Source: Candidatus Wallbacteria bacterium (GTDB lineage Bacteria; Muiribacteriota; JAQTZZ01). From it: a DNA stretch of 64,000 nt. Below, piece after piece: positions 24,866 to 34,966 of this stretch. Within the stretch, counting starts at the first letter, position 1; each line of letters begins with the position of its first letter. The stretch spans positions 62,001-126,000 of the forward strand of contig JAQTZZ010000009.1 of assembly GCA_028687545.1 (NCBI GenBank). Reading direction: 5' to 3'. Position numbers and translations under genes: made by a program. Below the pieces are notes generated by a model, which did no database searches, was not told the origin of the DNA, and saw only the letters and a program-made list of their open reading frames with translations.

Positions 24866-27800
24866 ATGAAAAGAATCTTTCTCTTTTTCCTGCTTTTCGG
24901 CCTGTTCTGCAATCTTTATGCATCGAGTAACGGCGATATATACAAGCGGAACGGACTGCTTTATGTGATGATCGGGGACGGAAAGAACAAAGGAGTTTAC
25001 GGACCTTTCCGTGCAACCCAAGAGACAGTCGTGGTCACAGACGGGCATGCCAAGAATGCTCAGTATCTATTCAGTCCAGGCACGTTCGGCAAAGCCATCG
25101 GTGCCGACCTGTTCGGCAACGTCTACTGCCTGTCTGCTGACAATGCGGGTAAATTCGGACCGCCCAGACTTACAAACAAGGAATTAGCCAGACTGGCTGG
25201 AGAGGGCTACCCTGAGATGGGCGACCTCAATGCCGGTAATTTTTATCGCATCGGCAAAGGCCTGAACAAAGTGCCGATTTATGCGGCCTATGGCGGACCC
25301 GGCGCTGTGGCCAACGGAACCCCTGCCGGAGGAGGCACCTGGGCCGGCCACTGGGGCCACGGCTATCAGGCTGCCGCGCACGGCAAGAACCGCGGGCGCT
25401 GGCCTCTGTCCGGTGTGGGAGACTTTGCCAGGGTTTACAGCTACGGCAACAACTTCTGGAAGGATGACAGGCAGTATGTGGTCATCCCCAATGGTTTCGG
25501 CATGGACACCAGCGTCAACGGCATTCTTCCCAACGGACGCCCCACCCACATGAGAACTGCGAGCCATTACGGCTGCTCCCAGTTCAGCTGGATCCTCGAC
25601 TTTGTGGAACGGCATATTACTTACTGGGATGCCTATTACCAGGATCCCAAGCATATCATTCAGGATGCCGGCGACTGGGACGTGTATGCCGACACTTTTT
25701 CCGGCTTTGAGAAGGTTTTCAAAGACTTTCAGGACAATTACAAATATCAGTGCGAGGCATCGGCCTGCAACGACTCTCCTCCGGGCGAGGATTACGGCGC
25801 TCAGCCCATGCCGACCTGCGGCCTCGGGTACATGTGCATCTGCATTACCTGCACAGGACACAGGTATTTTTACCAGGACGTACCTGAACCGATCCTGAAA
25901 GTGGGTCTGATGGAAACAGACGTGGCCTCAGGAGCTGAGATGGACCCTGTCAATCCCAATCTGCTCGCTTACTGTCCGCCCAGGATGATGCCGGATAACG
26001 GCTCCGCCGAGCAGATCGGCGCTGGAATGCTTGCCCAGAACGGGCTGCAACTGAATCCAGGCAATGATCCGAACGGGAATCCGCCTGATTACACGCACCG
26101 CACCACTTCGATCGGAGCGGCCACCAGAGACAGGTCAGGTGACTGGATCTACCTTTCCGAAGCACCGGACATGTCTGTAGCCGACCAGTGGGATGGACAC
26201 GGTGGAATCATCTATGAACTGCAGGCGGCAGGCGATGACAACACCCCAGGCCAGATCCGCATGAGAAACATGGAAGGCAATCCTACCGGCATGGGCAATC
26301 AGCAGACCTGCACCAATGACATGACCTTCGCTGCCCTGAATCCGGGCAAGATTTACTCGATCGCCGGAGACGGAATCGGCAACCTCTACTACATGATCAA
26401 AAAGCAGGAACTTCAGCCCCCAGGCTGGGATCCGGATAATTCCCCCGGTGTGATCGCAAATGTCAGGAAATATGTGCCGGCTCCTGGTGATCCTCCGATT
26501 CCCGGCGTCACCCATATGTGGGATGTCTATCTCGGCGACGGCTGGTTCGGTACAGTCTACAGATGCAAAGAAAATGCTCAGACCACCAACCAGAAGAGGG
26601 TTTTCAAGATCTTCCTCGGCGGTAATGTCTACCGCAGGCAGGAATTCGGCACCTATCTCAACGGCGTGGCAAACTGTGTGGTGAAAGCCAAGGCCGCACT
26701 GGACGTCAGCAGTTCTGTCGACGCCAGCAAGATCGATGTGGACCTGGCTGTGATCAATATCGCAGGACCGCCGATCGCTGATGATGATATTGCGCATATC
26801 GATATTATTGGTCCGCTCGGCAGGGATATCGACGGAGCCAAACCGGATGAGGATTTTGTGGAAGAAGACAACTGGTATGAATTCAGCGTGGAAAATCCGC
26901 CTTCTTTCCGTGGAGACCCGCTGGACAAACAGGACAATTTCGGCGAGTCCGAGCTTCAGAAACGGCCCACCAACAACCACAACCCGTTCACAGGCGGTTA
27001 TCCCATCAGCCTGGTGGAAAAGGCCAAAGACGGCAGACCCGGACTTGTCTACTACTTCAGGGTTCTGGATTCCCTGACCGGAAAGCAGCTGCTGGAATGG
27101 TGGATGCCCAATGCCACCCCGACGATTCCGGGACAGGTAAACGGCGGACTTCCTGCCAATGAAAACGTCAAACTTGTCACTGAAAAACTGGACCGCACTG
27201 TCTTGAACACTCCTGACAATTATGTTTATGCCGACGGCACAGACATTGAGAAGAAGGGTTTCTCCCTGTACTTCAAGGACCCGGGTGTTTACTATGTCCA
27301 GGCAATGGCGGTCTATCTGAGATATAACTACGAGGAAATGCCATTTCCTTCCTTCATGAATGAAAGAATCGAACTCGGCTATTACTATGCCACTTCCGAT
27401 CGCGCCACTTTCAGCTGGCGCGACAAGAAATGCAAGCTCAAAGGAGGCTGGACAACAGACAGCGGCCTTCCGGACGCATGGGGAACTGCTACGATACCAG
27501 GTGACCCGAATTTCATTGCCCAGCGCACCTTGCATGTCAAGCACCGCTCGATACAGGTGGGGCAATACATTACTCACATCAAGATCAGGACTACAGCCGG
27601 AGGTCAGGATGCCACAGGACTGTCCGGAATGCCTGGCGGAAATTACGGGTTCAAGGTCATGGAAGACGTTGTGACCCCGATCCGCGCCTCATTCTATGTA
27701 CAGTGGGCGAAATATCTCCAGCCTTATCAGGCGGGTCCTCCACCTGCCCCCACCACCAATGACACAGAAGTCCCCTCTTCCTGGCTCGATGAATACAACG

Positions 27801-30223
27801 GCATCGGCGTCTGGAACTATGCCGGGGGAGGGATGCCCAACAACGCGGTTCCTGGAGCAGGAGACGCGAACAACATGGCCAACTGTCTCAGGGGCAACCC
27901 AGGCGATCCTGTCCCAGGGGGCAAGGATAATAATCTTGACGGCAAGATCACGCTCGAAGATTATCCTTACAACGGTTTCGATGTGCCGAAACCCAACGGA
28001 GATGTCGCAACCAGGGTCGGAACTTTCACAGGGGATGAAGATGGCTCAACGCCAAATCCCATCAGTCCTGGTCAGGCCACGCCGATCCCTGGCAACGCCC
28101 TGATCGACAAGGACTGGGAGAGCATCAAATTCGCCTGGTATGTAGGAGCATACATCTGGGATTCCAAGGCTAATCCGCCTTTCTTCAGATGGTTCCAGAC
28201 AAAGGTCAGGGACGGAAATCTGACTGACCGCAACCTGGTGGTCTCCAAAGTCAGGGCTAAGGAGATCGATGCTTTCGACAGAATGCCTGAAGAAGGCCAG
28301 CCACCCGCTGACATGAATCGCAGGAAGCTTTACAGGGTTGAAATAAAACTGGATCCCGCAGACATCCACAAATGGGTAATGCCGCTTTCGCCGGCTGACG
28401 ACCAGAAAGCCCCATTCTATTATGTCTGGGTCGAATTCAATTATCCCACGCTCGACTGGCAGCCCAGGGACATGCAGCCCCCAGAAGCCAACGCAACCCC
28501 TGTTCCCTCGTATTATGACCTGGTGTGCGGGGCTGATGCGAGGAACTCCTACAGGAACATCGACAACACTGCTGCGCAGTATGTCCCGCCCGAAGGCGAC
28601 GTGAGCAAGTTCAAATCATATCTGGTTGAAGTAAAAGACAAGGAAGGACCTGCTCTTTACTACAAACACCGCTTCATTGCGAAGGGCGATGGATCGACAA
28701 CAGGAGATATCTTTCCCAGAAATCTGGATTACCTGGTTGTGGACAATAACCCGAATCACAAACTCAACCAGAGCGATTTCAACATGCTGATCCAGATTGC
28801 CAACCCTTCAGCCAGGGATGGCAACGGGAAATATGACAACAACCCGGATTCCGAACAGAGGAACGTATACCACGACTACCAGTGTGGGATTCCAAATCCT
28901 ACGGAACTCGGGGGGATCAACTTCGAAGGAGCTCTGATAGATACCGAGAGCGGAGATTATAACAAAGATGTCTGTAATATTTCCGGCGACGGCAAGATAC
29001 AGAATGACTTCGACAAAATGGTGATCAATGAGCGGGACGACACTGACTATTACCAGAAAACCGGCGCAGAATTGGGACTGCTGAGGCATATCCACCGCTA
29101 CATGTATCTGCGGATTCCTAAGGACACTGTAGGACCGATGGCAGCCAACTATGACAATCTGCTCTACTGGTTTGTCTGTGGAAAAGACGCGACAGGCAAT
29201 ACTATGAACATGCAGGGTTCGAGCTGGACAATCCCACCCAGGGATGTCGTAGCCAATGTACCCTGGAGCTTCCTGGCCAAAGTCGACAACCAGGACAATG
29301 ACGCCCCTGAACTGATGTTCCTGATTTCCATCCCAAAACTGGGGCGGGTGATCAACTTTATCCAGGCAGACGACGACCGCGACAATATCTTTGACGATCC
29401 GAAATACGGCTTTGCTGACGAAAGCATGAACAGCGCTGTGATCTCTGCCGCTTCACCTGAAAAAACGGCGCTGTCAGACACGATGGTCTGGGACGAAAAC
29501 ACAAACACTCTGCTTGAGCTTGACAACCTGAACGGAACGAAGCGCGGCAGAATCAGGATCACTGTCACAGGCGATGGCGTGGAAGAACCCAAACTCGAGC
29601 GGACCGTACTTTCGGATTACTTCCTGACTCCGACTAAATATGAACTTGATCCTGCAGACAAGCCTTCTGGTGCCAGCTGCATGGAAAGTCCATTCTTCAA
29701 CTTCATGGAATACTTGAAGCTGAAGCCCGAAGCCGGCGGAGCAGGCAAACCGTATGTGATCGGAATCGACGAAGACATGCGCGTGATGTTTGAAGTCAGA
29801 GCAAGAGACAATGTGGATTACATTGAACCAGAGAAACTTGTCAGCCACAACCTGATGCAGGAACATGGAGGGTCCGGCAACTTCCCATTCACATTCCAGA
29901 ATGCGGTGAAGGAGATCACTCATAATTTCACCCAGGGGATCGAGGGAGAGCTCAGCCTGCCTAACCAGAACATCAGCATTGACAACATCTACCCTGACCA
30001 GTTGAGACATGCTGTCTGTTTCTTCCAGTTCAGGGACAGCACGAGGATTGATCTGAACGATGTGGACAGGACTGTGGAATGGATCAAAGTCGAAGTCAAG
30101 GACAAAGCTGGAAATATCAGGGCTTTTGAGATCCCGTTCAGAATCCTTGATACCAAGCTTATGGACGAATTGCTGAAGAGAAAGAAAATGGACATCAAAT
30201 TCAACAATCCAGACGGTCTGTAA
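24866..30223 (+). CDS. Giant exported protein with dockerin/EF-hand-like calcium loops, function unknown
   Basis: The start is ATG 24866, preceded by GGGGGAAGT. The earlier in-frame ATG at 24782 would put 28 residues before the signal peptide (about 1-19, KRIFLFFLLFGLFCNLYA). The product is 1785 residues with no membrane helix after the signal. I recognise no catalytic family. There is a cysteine-rich stretch near residues 295-330 (CGLGYMCICITCTG), several aromatic beta-rich segments, and at least three calcium-loop-like motifs: DNNLDGKITLEDY (about 1020), NHKLNQSDFNML (about 1293) and GDGKIQNDFDKM (about 1370). These resemble dockerin/EF-hand loops. The gene is richer in G and C at third positions than its neighbours, which may reflect high expression. 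It ends at a strong terminator. Confidence 0.7.
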   Translation: MKRIFLFFLLFGLFCNLYASSNGDIYKRNGLLYVMIGDGKNKGVYGPFRATQETVVVTDGHAKNAQYLFSPGTFGKAIGADLFGNVYCLSADNAGKFGPPRLTNKELARLAGEGYPEMGDLNAGNFYRIGKGLNKVPIYAAYGGPGAVANGTPAGGGTWAGHWGHGYQAAAHGKNRGRWPLSGVGDFARVYSYGNNFWKDDRQYVVIPNGFGMDTSVNGILPNGRPTHMRTASHYGCSQFSWILDFVERHITYWDAYYQDPKHIIQDAGDWDVYADTFSGFEKVFKDFQDNYKYQCEASACNDSPPGEDYGAQPMPTCGLGYMCICITCTGHRYFYQDVPEPILKVGLMETDVASGAEMDPVNPNLLAYCPPRMMPDNGSAEQIGAGMLAQNGLQLNPGNDPNGNPPDYTHRTTSIGAATRDRSGDWIYLSEAPDMSVADQWDGHGGIIYELQAAGDDNTPGQIRMRNMEGNPTGMGNQQTCTNDMTFAALNPGKIYSIAGDGIGNLYYMIKKQELQPPGWDPDNSPGVIANVRKYVPAPGDPPIPGVTHMWDVYLGDGWFGTVYRCKENAQTTNQKRVFKIFLGGNVYRRQEFGTYLNGVANCVVKAKAALDVSSSVDASKIDVDLAVINIAGPPIADDDIAHIDIIGPLGRDIDGAKPDEDFVEEDNWYEFSVENPPSFRGDPLDKQDNFGESELQKRPTNNHNPFTGGYPISLVEKAKDGRPGLVYYFRVLDSLTGKQLLEWWMPNATPTIPGQVNGGLPANENVKLVTEKLDRTVLNTPDNYVYADGTDIEKKGFSLYFKDPGVYYVQAMAVYLRYNYEEMPFPSFMNERIELGYYYATSDRATFSWRDKKCKLKGGWTTDSGLPDAWGTATIPGDPNFIAQRTLHVKHRSIQVGQYITHIKIRTTAGGQDATGLSGMPGGNYGFKVMEDVVTPIRASFYVQWAKYLQPYQAGPPPAPTTNDTEVPSSWLDEYNGIGVWNYAGGGMPNNAVPGAGDANNMANCLRGNPGDPVPGGKDNNLDGKITLEDYPYNGFDVPKPNGDVATRVGTFTGDEDGSTPNPISPGQATPIPGNALIDKDWESIKFAWYVGAYIWDSKANPPFFRWFQTKVRDGNLTDRNLVVSKVRAKEIDAFDRMPEEGQPPADMNRRKLYRVEIKLDPADIHKWVMPLSPADDQKAPFYYVWVEFNYPTLDWQPRDMQPPEANATPVPSYYDLVCGADARNSYRNIDNTAAQYVPPEGDVSKFKSYLVEVKDKEGPALYYKHRFIAKGDGSTTGDIFPRNLDYLVVDNNPNHKLNQSDFNMLIQIANPSARDGNGKYDNNPDSEQRNVYHDYQCGIPNPTELGGINFEGALIDTESGDYNKDVCNISGDGKIQNDFDKMVINERDDTDYYQKTGAELGLLRHIHRYMYLRIPKDTVGPMAANYDNLLYWFVCGKDATGNTMNMQGSSWTIPPRDVVANVPWSFLAKVDNQDNDAPELMFLISIPKLGRVINFIQADDDRDNIFDDPKYGFADESMNSAVISAASPEKTALSDTMVWDENTNTLLELDNLNGTKRGRIRITVTGDGVEEPKLERTVLSDYFLTPTKYELDPADKPSGASCMESPFFNFMEYLKLKPEAGGAGKPYVIGIDEDMRVMFEVRARDNVDYIEPEKLVSHNLMQEHGGSGNFPFTFQNAVKEITHNFTQGIEGELSLPNQNISIDNIYPDQLRHAVCFFQFRDSTRIDLNDVDRTVEWIKVEVKDKAGNIRAFEIPFRILDTKLMDELLKRKKMDIKFNNPDGL

Positions 30224-30247
30224 GCACTTTTCAGTGAGCACTAACAC

Positions 30248-30275
30248 AAAAGGCCCGCCGCAAGGCGGGCCTTTT
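30248..30275. terminator. Rho-independent terminator after the giant protein gene
   Basis: Perfect 12-base stem AAAAGGCCCGCC (30248-30259) / GGCGGGCCTTTT (30264-30275) with GCAA tetraloop, 25 bases after the stop at 30223. The flanking A and T tracts let it work in both directions. Confidence 0.9.
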
Positions 30276-30315
30276 ACGTTTGCAGGTATCTCCTTTTTCT
30301 GTTAAGATTTTCAGG

Positions 30316-31494
30316 ATGAGAAAAATCAAAGTACTGCATATAATCACGCGGCTGATTCTGGGAGGAGCCCAGGAAAACACACTTCTGACTATTGAAGGCC
30401 TGCAAAAGACCGACAGGTATGACGTCAGACTTCTGACAGGTCCTCTTGAAGGTCCGGAAGATGATCTGCTTGCCTTCTGCAGGGAGCACGAGATTCATTA
30501 CACTGTTTTTTCGCAGCTGCAGATGGAGATAAATCCGTTCAAGGATTTGATCACTCTCTTTGAACTGTACTTTTTTCTCAGGAAAAACAAATTCGATATT
30601 GTGCACACCCATTCCGCCAAAACAGGAATTATTGGACGACTTGCGGCCAAAATGGCGGGAGTGCCGATCCGGGTGCACACGATTCATGGCCTGCCCTTCC
30701 ACCCCTATCAGTCAGAATATTTAAACCAGCTTCAGATAGCTCTGGAAAAAAGCGTAGCTGGAATCACAGACCTGATCCTCTGCGTGGCAAAAGCCATGAT
30801 AGACAAATCTGTCCAGGCCGGTATCGCAGGGAGAGAAAAATTCTATCTGGTGCGCAGCGGTTTTCCGGTTGATCCATACCTTTATGCTAAAAAAGATGAA
30901 GGTCTTGCCAGGAGACTGGGAATCGAGCCCGAGGATGTGGTAATCGGAAAAGTGGCCAGATTATATGACCTCAAAGGGCATAAATATCTGATCTCAGCTT
31001 TTCGGGAAGTGCTGAAGAAAATTCCCAGTGCCAGATTGCTGCTGGTGGGAGACGGCATACTCAGGGATGCCTTGACAGCCCAGGCTGAAGAACTGGGAGT
31101 GCTTTCCAGAGTGATTTTTGCAGGAGAGGTGCCGAATTCGGAAATACAGCGCTATATAGCACTGATGGATTTACTGGTTCACGCTTCTTTGCGCGAGGGA
31201 CTGGCAAAGATACTGCCGCAGGCTCTTCTGATGGGAAAGCCAGTCGTCAGCTTTGATATTGACGGCGCGTCAGAAATAATAGTTGACCATACTACCGGCC
31301 TTTTGACTCCTCCTGAAAATGTGGAGGCACTTATTGATGCATTGATTTTCATGATGGAAAACAAGGCTGAGGCCAGCATGATGGCGATCAGGGGAAGAAA
31401 ACTTGCGCTCAGCCTGTTCCCGGTGGAGCGGATGGTCAATCAGATCGATGAACTATATCTGCATCTTCTCAACGCAAAAGCAATCCACATCTGA
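30316..31494 (+). CDS. Glycosyltransferase family 4 protein
   Basis: 392 residues from ATG 30316. The N-terminal Rossmann half (VLHIITRLILGGAQENT, then FDIVHTHSAKTGIIGRLAAKMAGVP) and C-terminal donor-binding half (VIGKVARLYDLKGHKYLISAF, LLVGDGILRD, LVHASLREGLAKILPQALLMGKPVVSFDIDGASEII in parts) are those of GT4-type GT-B transferases. The ExxxxGLxxxxxEA-type signature at REGLAKILPQAL has Gln in place of the second Glu. It probably adds a sugar to a polysaccharide or lipid in the cytoplasm. It stands alone; the genes on both sides are unrelated, so the product is unknown. Confidence 0.85.
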   Translation: MRKIKVLHIITRLILGGAQENTLLTIEGLQKTDRYDVRLLTGPLEGPEDDLLAFCREHEIHYTVFSQLQMEINPFKDLITLFELYFFLRKNKFDIVHTHSAKTGIIGRLAAKMAGVPIRVHTIHGLPFHPYQSEYLNQLQIALEKSVAGITDLILCVAKAMIDKSVQAGIAGREKFYLVRSGFPVDPYLYAKKDEGLARRLGIEPEDVVIGKVARLYDLKGHKYLISAFREVLKKIPSARLLLVGDGILRDALTAQAEELGVLSRVIFAGEVPNSEIQRYIALMDLLVHASLREGLAKILPQALLMGKPVVSFDIDGASEIIVDHTTGLLTPPENVEALIDALIFMMENKAEASMMAIRGRKLALSLFPVERMVNQIDELYLHLLNAKAIHI

Positions 31495-31553
31495 TCTTTG
31501 GAAAGCCATGCCATTGCCTACCGTCTGCGTTTGGCCACTAGTGGACTGTTACT

Positions 31554-31892
31554 TCAATTGCTGTAATAAAAATGTCCCCCCACCTGAATCTTGCGGGCTT
31601 TGATGTACTTTTCACTGGCGTTTTCACAGACATATCCCCAGGCCTTGACCTGAACTCCCAGTTTGTCGTAGCCGAAATAGTTTACGTCATCACTGTGCAG
31701 GTCTACTTTGATTGTGCCGGTTTTGTCCTGGATGAAAAGATACTGGCCGATATAGTCAGTCTGAAGCAGAGTGCCCTGGACACTGACAAACTTTCCTGTT
31801 TTTGAAGCCAGCACTTCCTTGACGGTTAAAAAGCTGTAAGCGAAGGCTGTTAGGGACAATAGAACGAGCAGGAAAAGAAATCCTTTTTTCAT
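31554..31892 (-). CDS. Small secreted BOF (bacterial OB-fold) protein
   Basis: 112 residues. Signal peptide about 1-19. The mature part (VKEVLASKTGKFVSVQGTLL, YLFIQDKTGTIKVDLHSDDV, VQVKAWGYVCEN, KYIKARKIQV) has the strand pattern of the BOF/YgiW-YdeI stress-protein family: a V-x-x-G/V-Q-G strand, F-x-D-x-x-G-x-I-x-V-D, then a final strand ending in I-x-V. Such periplasmic proteins bind small ligands or metals; the ligand is unknown. It lies convergent to the glycosyltransferase gene and divergent from the EF-G-like gene. Confidence 0.6.
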   Translation of the reverse strand: MKKGFLFLLVLLSLTAFAYSFLTVKEVLASKTGKFVSVQGTLLQTDYIGQYLFIQDKTGTIKVDLHSDDVNYFGYDKLGVQVKAWGYVCENASEKYIKARKIQVGGHFYYSN

Positions 31893-31965
31893 GTTTGCTC
31901 CTTGACAGAATATTGACAGCAGATTACCATAAAAGCCTGAAAAACAAAAGAATCCGGCCGAGTAT

Positions 31966-31994
31966 TTGCTTTTTGAAGATTCCTTCCTTAAAAT
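31966..31994 (+). promoter_or_regulatory. Putative promoter of the EF-G-like gene
   Basis: TTGCTT (31966-31971), 17-base spacer, TAAAAT (31989-31994), 46 bases before ATG 32041, which has AAGGAG 6 bases upstream. Confidence 0.4.
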
Positions 31995-32040
31995 AGGATG
32001 AATTTAAAATTGTGTAACGACAAAACCATAAGGAGTGACA

Positions 32041-34128
32041 ATGAAGTCTTACAAAACAGACCAAATCCGCAACATCAGTTTTATTGGAAACGGGGGAACC
32101 GGTAAGACATCACTCCTGGAAGCGATCCTCTTCAATCTCGGCGCAAACAGCCGGCTTGGACGCGTTGATGACGGAACATCAGTCTGTGATTATCAGCCTG
32201 AAGAAACCAAGAAAAAGATGAGCATGGTAGCTAAACTCGTCACCCTGGAAAAAGGTGAACTGAAATACAATTTTTGTGACACACCGGGTTTTGATGATTT
32301 CCAGGCTGAAGTGAAACGCGTGGTACCGGTAACCGAGAACATTGTAATGGTGCTTGATCCGGGAACCGGGATTGTCGGACATACTGAAAAAGTCTGGGAG
32401 TTTGCCGCACAGACAAAGAATTTCAGATCTTTTTTCATCAACAAGCTGGACAAGGAGCGGGCAGACTTTTTCCAGATGCTTGGCCTGGTGCAGGAAACTT
32501 TTGGTAAATACGCCCTGCCGGTGTTTATCCCGATCGGCAGAGAGCAGAATTTAAAGGGTGTGATAGACCTGATCCAGATGAAAGCGTATCTAACTGAAGG
32601 GGATAATTCAAAGGAAGCTGAGATCCCGGCTGATCTGAAAGAAGAAGCGGCAAAACACAGAGAAAAATTGATGGAAACCGCTGCCGAGACTAATGAAGCC
32701 CTGATGGAAAAATATTTTGCTGATGGCACCCTGTCTTCCGATGAGTTCTTGAACGGGCTCCGCTTGTCCTATCAGCAGGGGACGTTCTTCCCAGTGTTCT
32801 GCGGCTCTGCCTATAAAAACATTGGTGCCAGAGAGCTGTTTCTGAACTTCGAACTGCTGTTCTCATCACCTGCCGCGATCACCGAATGGAAGGGAATCAA
32901 TTCTGCCACTCACGAGGAAGCTGTGCGGAAGCTCAGCGAAACCGAACCTGTGTCACTTTTCATTTACAAAACCCAGCAGGAGCAGCATACAGGGGAATTG
33001 GTCTTCTTCAAGGTGATCTCAGGCCTGCTTAAGACCGGCATGGATCTTTTGAACACCTCAAACGACAATTCCGAGCGCATTAACCAGGTGCTGTCTTTAC
33101 GCGGCAAGGAAAAAGTGGATATCTGCGATCTCTGCCCTGGAGATTTAGGCATCACCATGAAATTGAGGGGTTCATACACGAGCCAGACTCTTTCTGATCC
33201 TAAAAATCCAATTTCCTACCCGAAAATCGAATTCCCGAACCCTGTCCTTTCCATCGCGATCGTCCCCAAAACAAAGGTGGACCAGGAAAAATGCTCAGCA
33301 GCTCTGGCGAAGATTTCGGAAGAAGATCCTACTTTCAGAATGCAGTTCATGGCTGAATTCTCTCAGCTGGTGATTTACGGAATGGGCGAATCTCATTTGA
33401 ACAATATCATCGACAAGCTGAAAACCCGCTACAATGTCCAGGTGGATGTGGATAAGCCCAGGATCACTTATCGCGAAACCATCAAGAAAAAGACAGGTTG
33501 CGAGAAGAAATACAAGAAGCAGTCAGGCGGACGCGGACAATATGGCCATGTAGTGATGGAAATTGCGCCGATGCCCATCGACAAGGTTTACGAATTCGAA
33601 GAGAAGATCTTTGGCGGGTCTATCCCTGGAAAATATATTCCGTCCATAGAAAAAGGAGTCAAGGAGGCCATTGAGCACGGCGTGCTCGCCGGATGCCCTG
33701 TGATCGGCATTCATGTGGCTGTTCTGGACGGATCTTACCATGATGTAGACTCTTCAGATATCGCTTTCAAGATCGCCGGATCCATAGCCATGAAGGATGG
33801 GATGGAAAAAGCCAATCCGGTTCTGCTTGAGCCGATCATGGAGATCGAAGTCAAAGTGCCAGAGGAATTCATGGGAGATATCATGGGGGATCTGAATTCC
33901 AGGCGTGGCAGGATCCTTGGCATGGGATCCCACGGAAAGAGCCAGACAGTCAAGGCGCTGGTACCAGAAGCTGAACTTTATAAATACATCAACAATCTTA
34001 AATCCATGACTCAGGGAAAAGGCACCTTTGCCATGAAATTCGATCATTACGAGGAAGTGCCTGCAAACCTTGCGCAGAATATTGTGGAAGAACTGAAGAA
34101 GTTCAGGGTAGCAGAAGCAGAAAAATAA
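32041..34128 (+). CDS. Elongation factor G-like GTPase (EF-G paralogue)
   Basis: 695 residues. Start ATG 32041 has AAGGAG at ideal spacing; a GTG at 32035 abuts the ribosome site. P-loop FIGNGGTGKTSLLEAI, G3 CDTPGFDDF, G4 FINKLDKERADF. Domain II and domains III-V are present, with KYKKQSGGRGQYGHVVME in domain IV and LLEPIMEIEVKVPEEFMGDI at the start of domain V (in parts). The P-loop GNGGTGKT and shortened switch region differ from housekeeping EF-G (AHIDAGKTT) and match the EF-G-like/EF-G2 group of unknown role. It probably acts on ribosomes, but not as the main translocase. A tRNA gene follows by 12 bases. Confidence 0.85.
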   Translation: MKSYKTDQIRNISFIGNGGTGKTSLLEAILFNLGANSRLGRVDDGTSVCDYQPEETKKKMSMVAKLVTLEKGELKYNFCDTPGFDDFQAEVKRVVPVTENIVMVLDPGTGIVGHTEKVWEFAAQTKNFRSFFINKLDKERADFFQMLGLVQETFGKYALPVFIPIGREQNLKGVIDLIQMKAYLTEGDNSKEAEIPADLKEEAAKHREKLMETAAETNEALMEKYFADGTLSSDEFLNGLRLSYQQGTFFPVFCGSAYKNIGARELFLNFELLFSSPAAITEWKGINSATHEEAVRKLSETEPVSLFIYKTQQEQHTGELVFFKVISGLLKTGMDLLNTSNDNSERINQVLSLRGKEKVDICDLCPGDLGITMKLRGSYTSQTLSDPKNPISYPKIEFPNPVLSIAIVPKTKVDQEKCSAALAKISEEDPTFRMQFMAEFSQLVIYGMGESHLNNIIDKLKTRYNVQVDVDKPRITYRETIKKKTGCEKKYKKQSGGRGQYGHVVMEIAPMPIDKVYEFEEKIFGGSIPGKYIPSIEKGVKEAIEHGVLAGCPVIGIHVAVLDGSYHDVDSSDIAFKIAGSIAMKDGMEKANPVLLEPIMEIEVKVPEEFMGDIMGDLNSRRGRILGMGSHGKSQTVKALVPEAELYKYINNLKSMTQGKGTFAMKFDHYEEVPANLAQNIVEELKKFRVAEAEK

Positions 34129-34140
34129 TTTTTAAAACAC

Positions 34141-34217
34141 GCGCCTGTAGCTCATTTGGATAGAGCGCAACACTCCGGATGTTGAGGCAGGTGGTTCGAA
34201 TCCACTCAGGCGCACCA
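34141..34217 (+). tRNA. tRNA-Arg (anticodon CCG)
   Basis: Full cloverleaf, 77 bases. Acceptor stem GCGCCTG / CAGGCGC (34141-34147 with 34207-34213), discriminator A, encoded CCA (34215-34217). Anticodon stem CAACA/TGTTG encloses the loop CTCCGGA, whose middle bases are CCG, so it reads CGG arginine codons. The T-arm contains GGTTCGAATCC. It probably shares a transcript with the EF-G-like gene. Confidence 0.95.
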
Positions 34218-34219
34218 TC

Positions 34220-34344
34220 CCAGAATGTTGAAAAACATCGGTCTGCTGCGTTGCACTAGGCCTGCGCGGCTCACCGTACGTTTAGTACGGTTTCGCCTTG
34301 CTCGGTCTAGTGCGCCTTGCATACCTCGTTTTTGAACATTCTGG
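34220..34344. repeat. Long imperfect palindrome directly after the tRNA
   Basis: The outer arms CCAGAATGTT (34220-34229) and AACATTCTGG (34335-34344) are exact inverse complements, and pairing continues imperfectly inwards to a central CCGTAC/GTACGG hairpin (34274-34290). Each arm is about 60 bases. It resembles the tRNA-adjacent palindromic intergenic repeats found in many genomes and could act as a terminator or MITE. The following 157 bases before umuD show nothing I can name, and no convincing LexA box. Confidence 0.7.
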
Positions 34345-34501
34345 ATAATGGGTTTAATTTTCCAAAACAGCTTGCCGCTTTTTAAAAATTCCAGTTTCGG
34401 AAAAGCATGTTTGCATTTCAGTCTAAACCTGAACCAAACTGCTTAATGGTGAGAAAAGTAACCAGAATAATGAATTTCAGTTCGGAATCATATATCATGT
34501 T

Positions 34502-34966
34502 ATGGGAGCAGATTTGTCCAGAAAGACAGAGCCGGTTAAATTAAAAGTCACGATTCTCGGCGGGTTTGAGAGTCGGCTGAATCAGTCGTTCCCTCTTTTC
34601 GCTGCCGGAGTGGCTGCAGGCTTCCCTTCCCCGGCAGACGATTATATAGAACGAAAACTGGACCTGAATGAGCACCTGATCAGACATCCTGAAGCCACAT
34701 TTTTTGTGCGGGTGGAAGGTGATTCCATGATCAATGCAGGCATCCATTCGGGCGACATCCTGATCGTGGACCGTGCGATTGAGGCTGCTGACGGAAAGAT
34801 AGTGGTAGCCTTGCTGGACGGAGAATTCACAGTCAAACGCCTGCGCTGTGCGGAAGGAAAACATTATCTCCTGCCTGAAAACCCGAAATATGCCCCGATC
34901 CCGGTCAAGCCGGATTCAAACTGCGAGATCTGGGGAGTCGTGACGTATTCGATCCATCAGGCATGA
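34502..34966 (+). CDS. umuD: UmuD-like self-cleaving SOS mutagenesis protein
   Basis: 154 residues counted from ATG 34502. The self-cleavage site is [17 protein letters not shown] (A39-G40), the catalytic serine lies in VEGDSM (S75) and the lysine in FTVKRL (K112). This is the S24/LexA peptidase pattern with no DNA-binding domain. The truncated form would join UmuC in DNA polymerase V. ATG 34502 lacks a ribosome site, whereas an in-frame TTG at 34514 has GGGAG 5 bases upstream and may be the real start. It overlaps umuC by 4 bases. Confidence 0.9.
   Translation: MGADLSRKTEPVKLKVTILGGFESRLNQSFPLFAAGVAAGFPSPADDYIERKLDLNEHLIRHPEATFFVRVEGDSMINAGIHSGDILIVDRAIEAADGKIVVALLDGEFTVKRLRCAEGKHYLLPENPKYAPIPVKPDSNCEIWGVVTYSIHQA

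Noticed and set aside
26135-27577. Open frame of 480 codons on the minus strand.
   Set aside because: It lies wholly inside the giant exported protein gene, has no recognisable domains or ribosome site, and follows from the codon bias of that gene.
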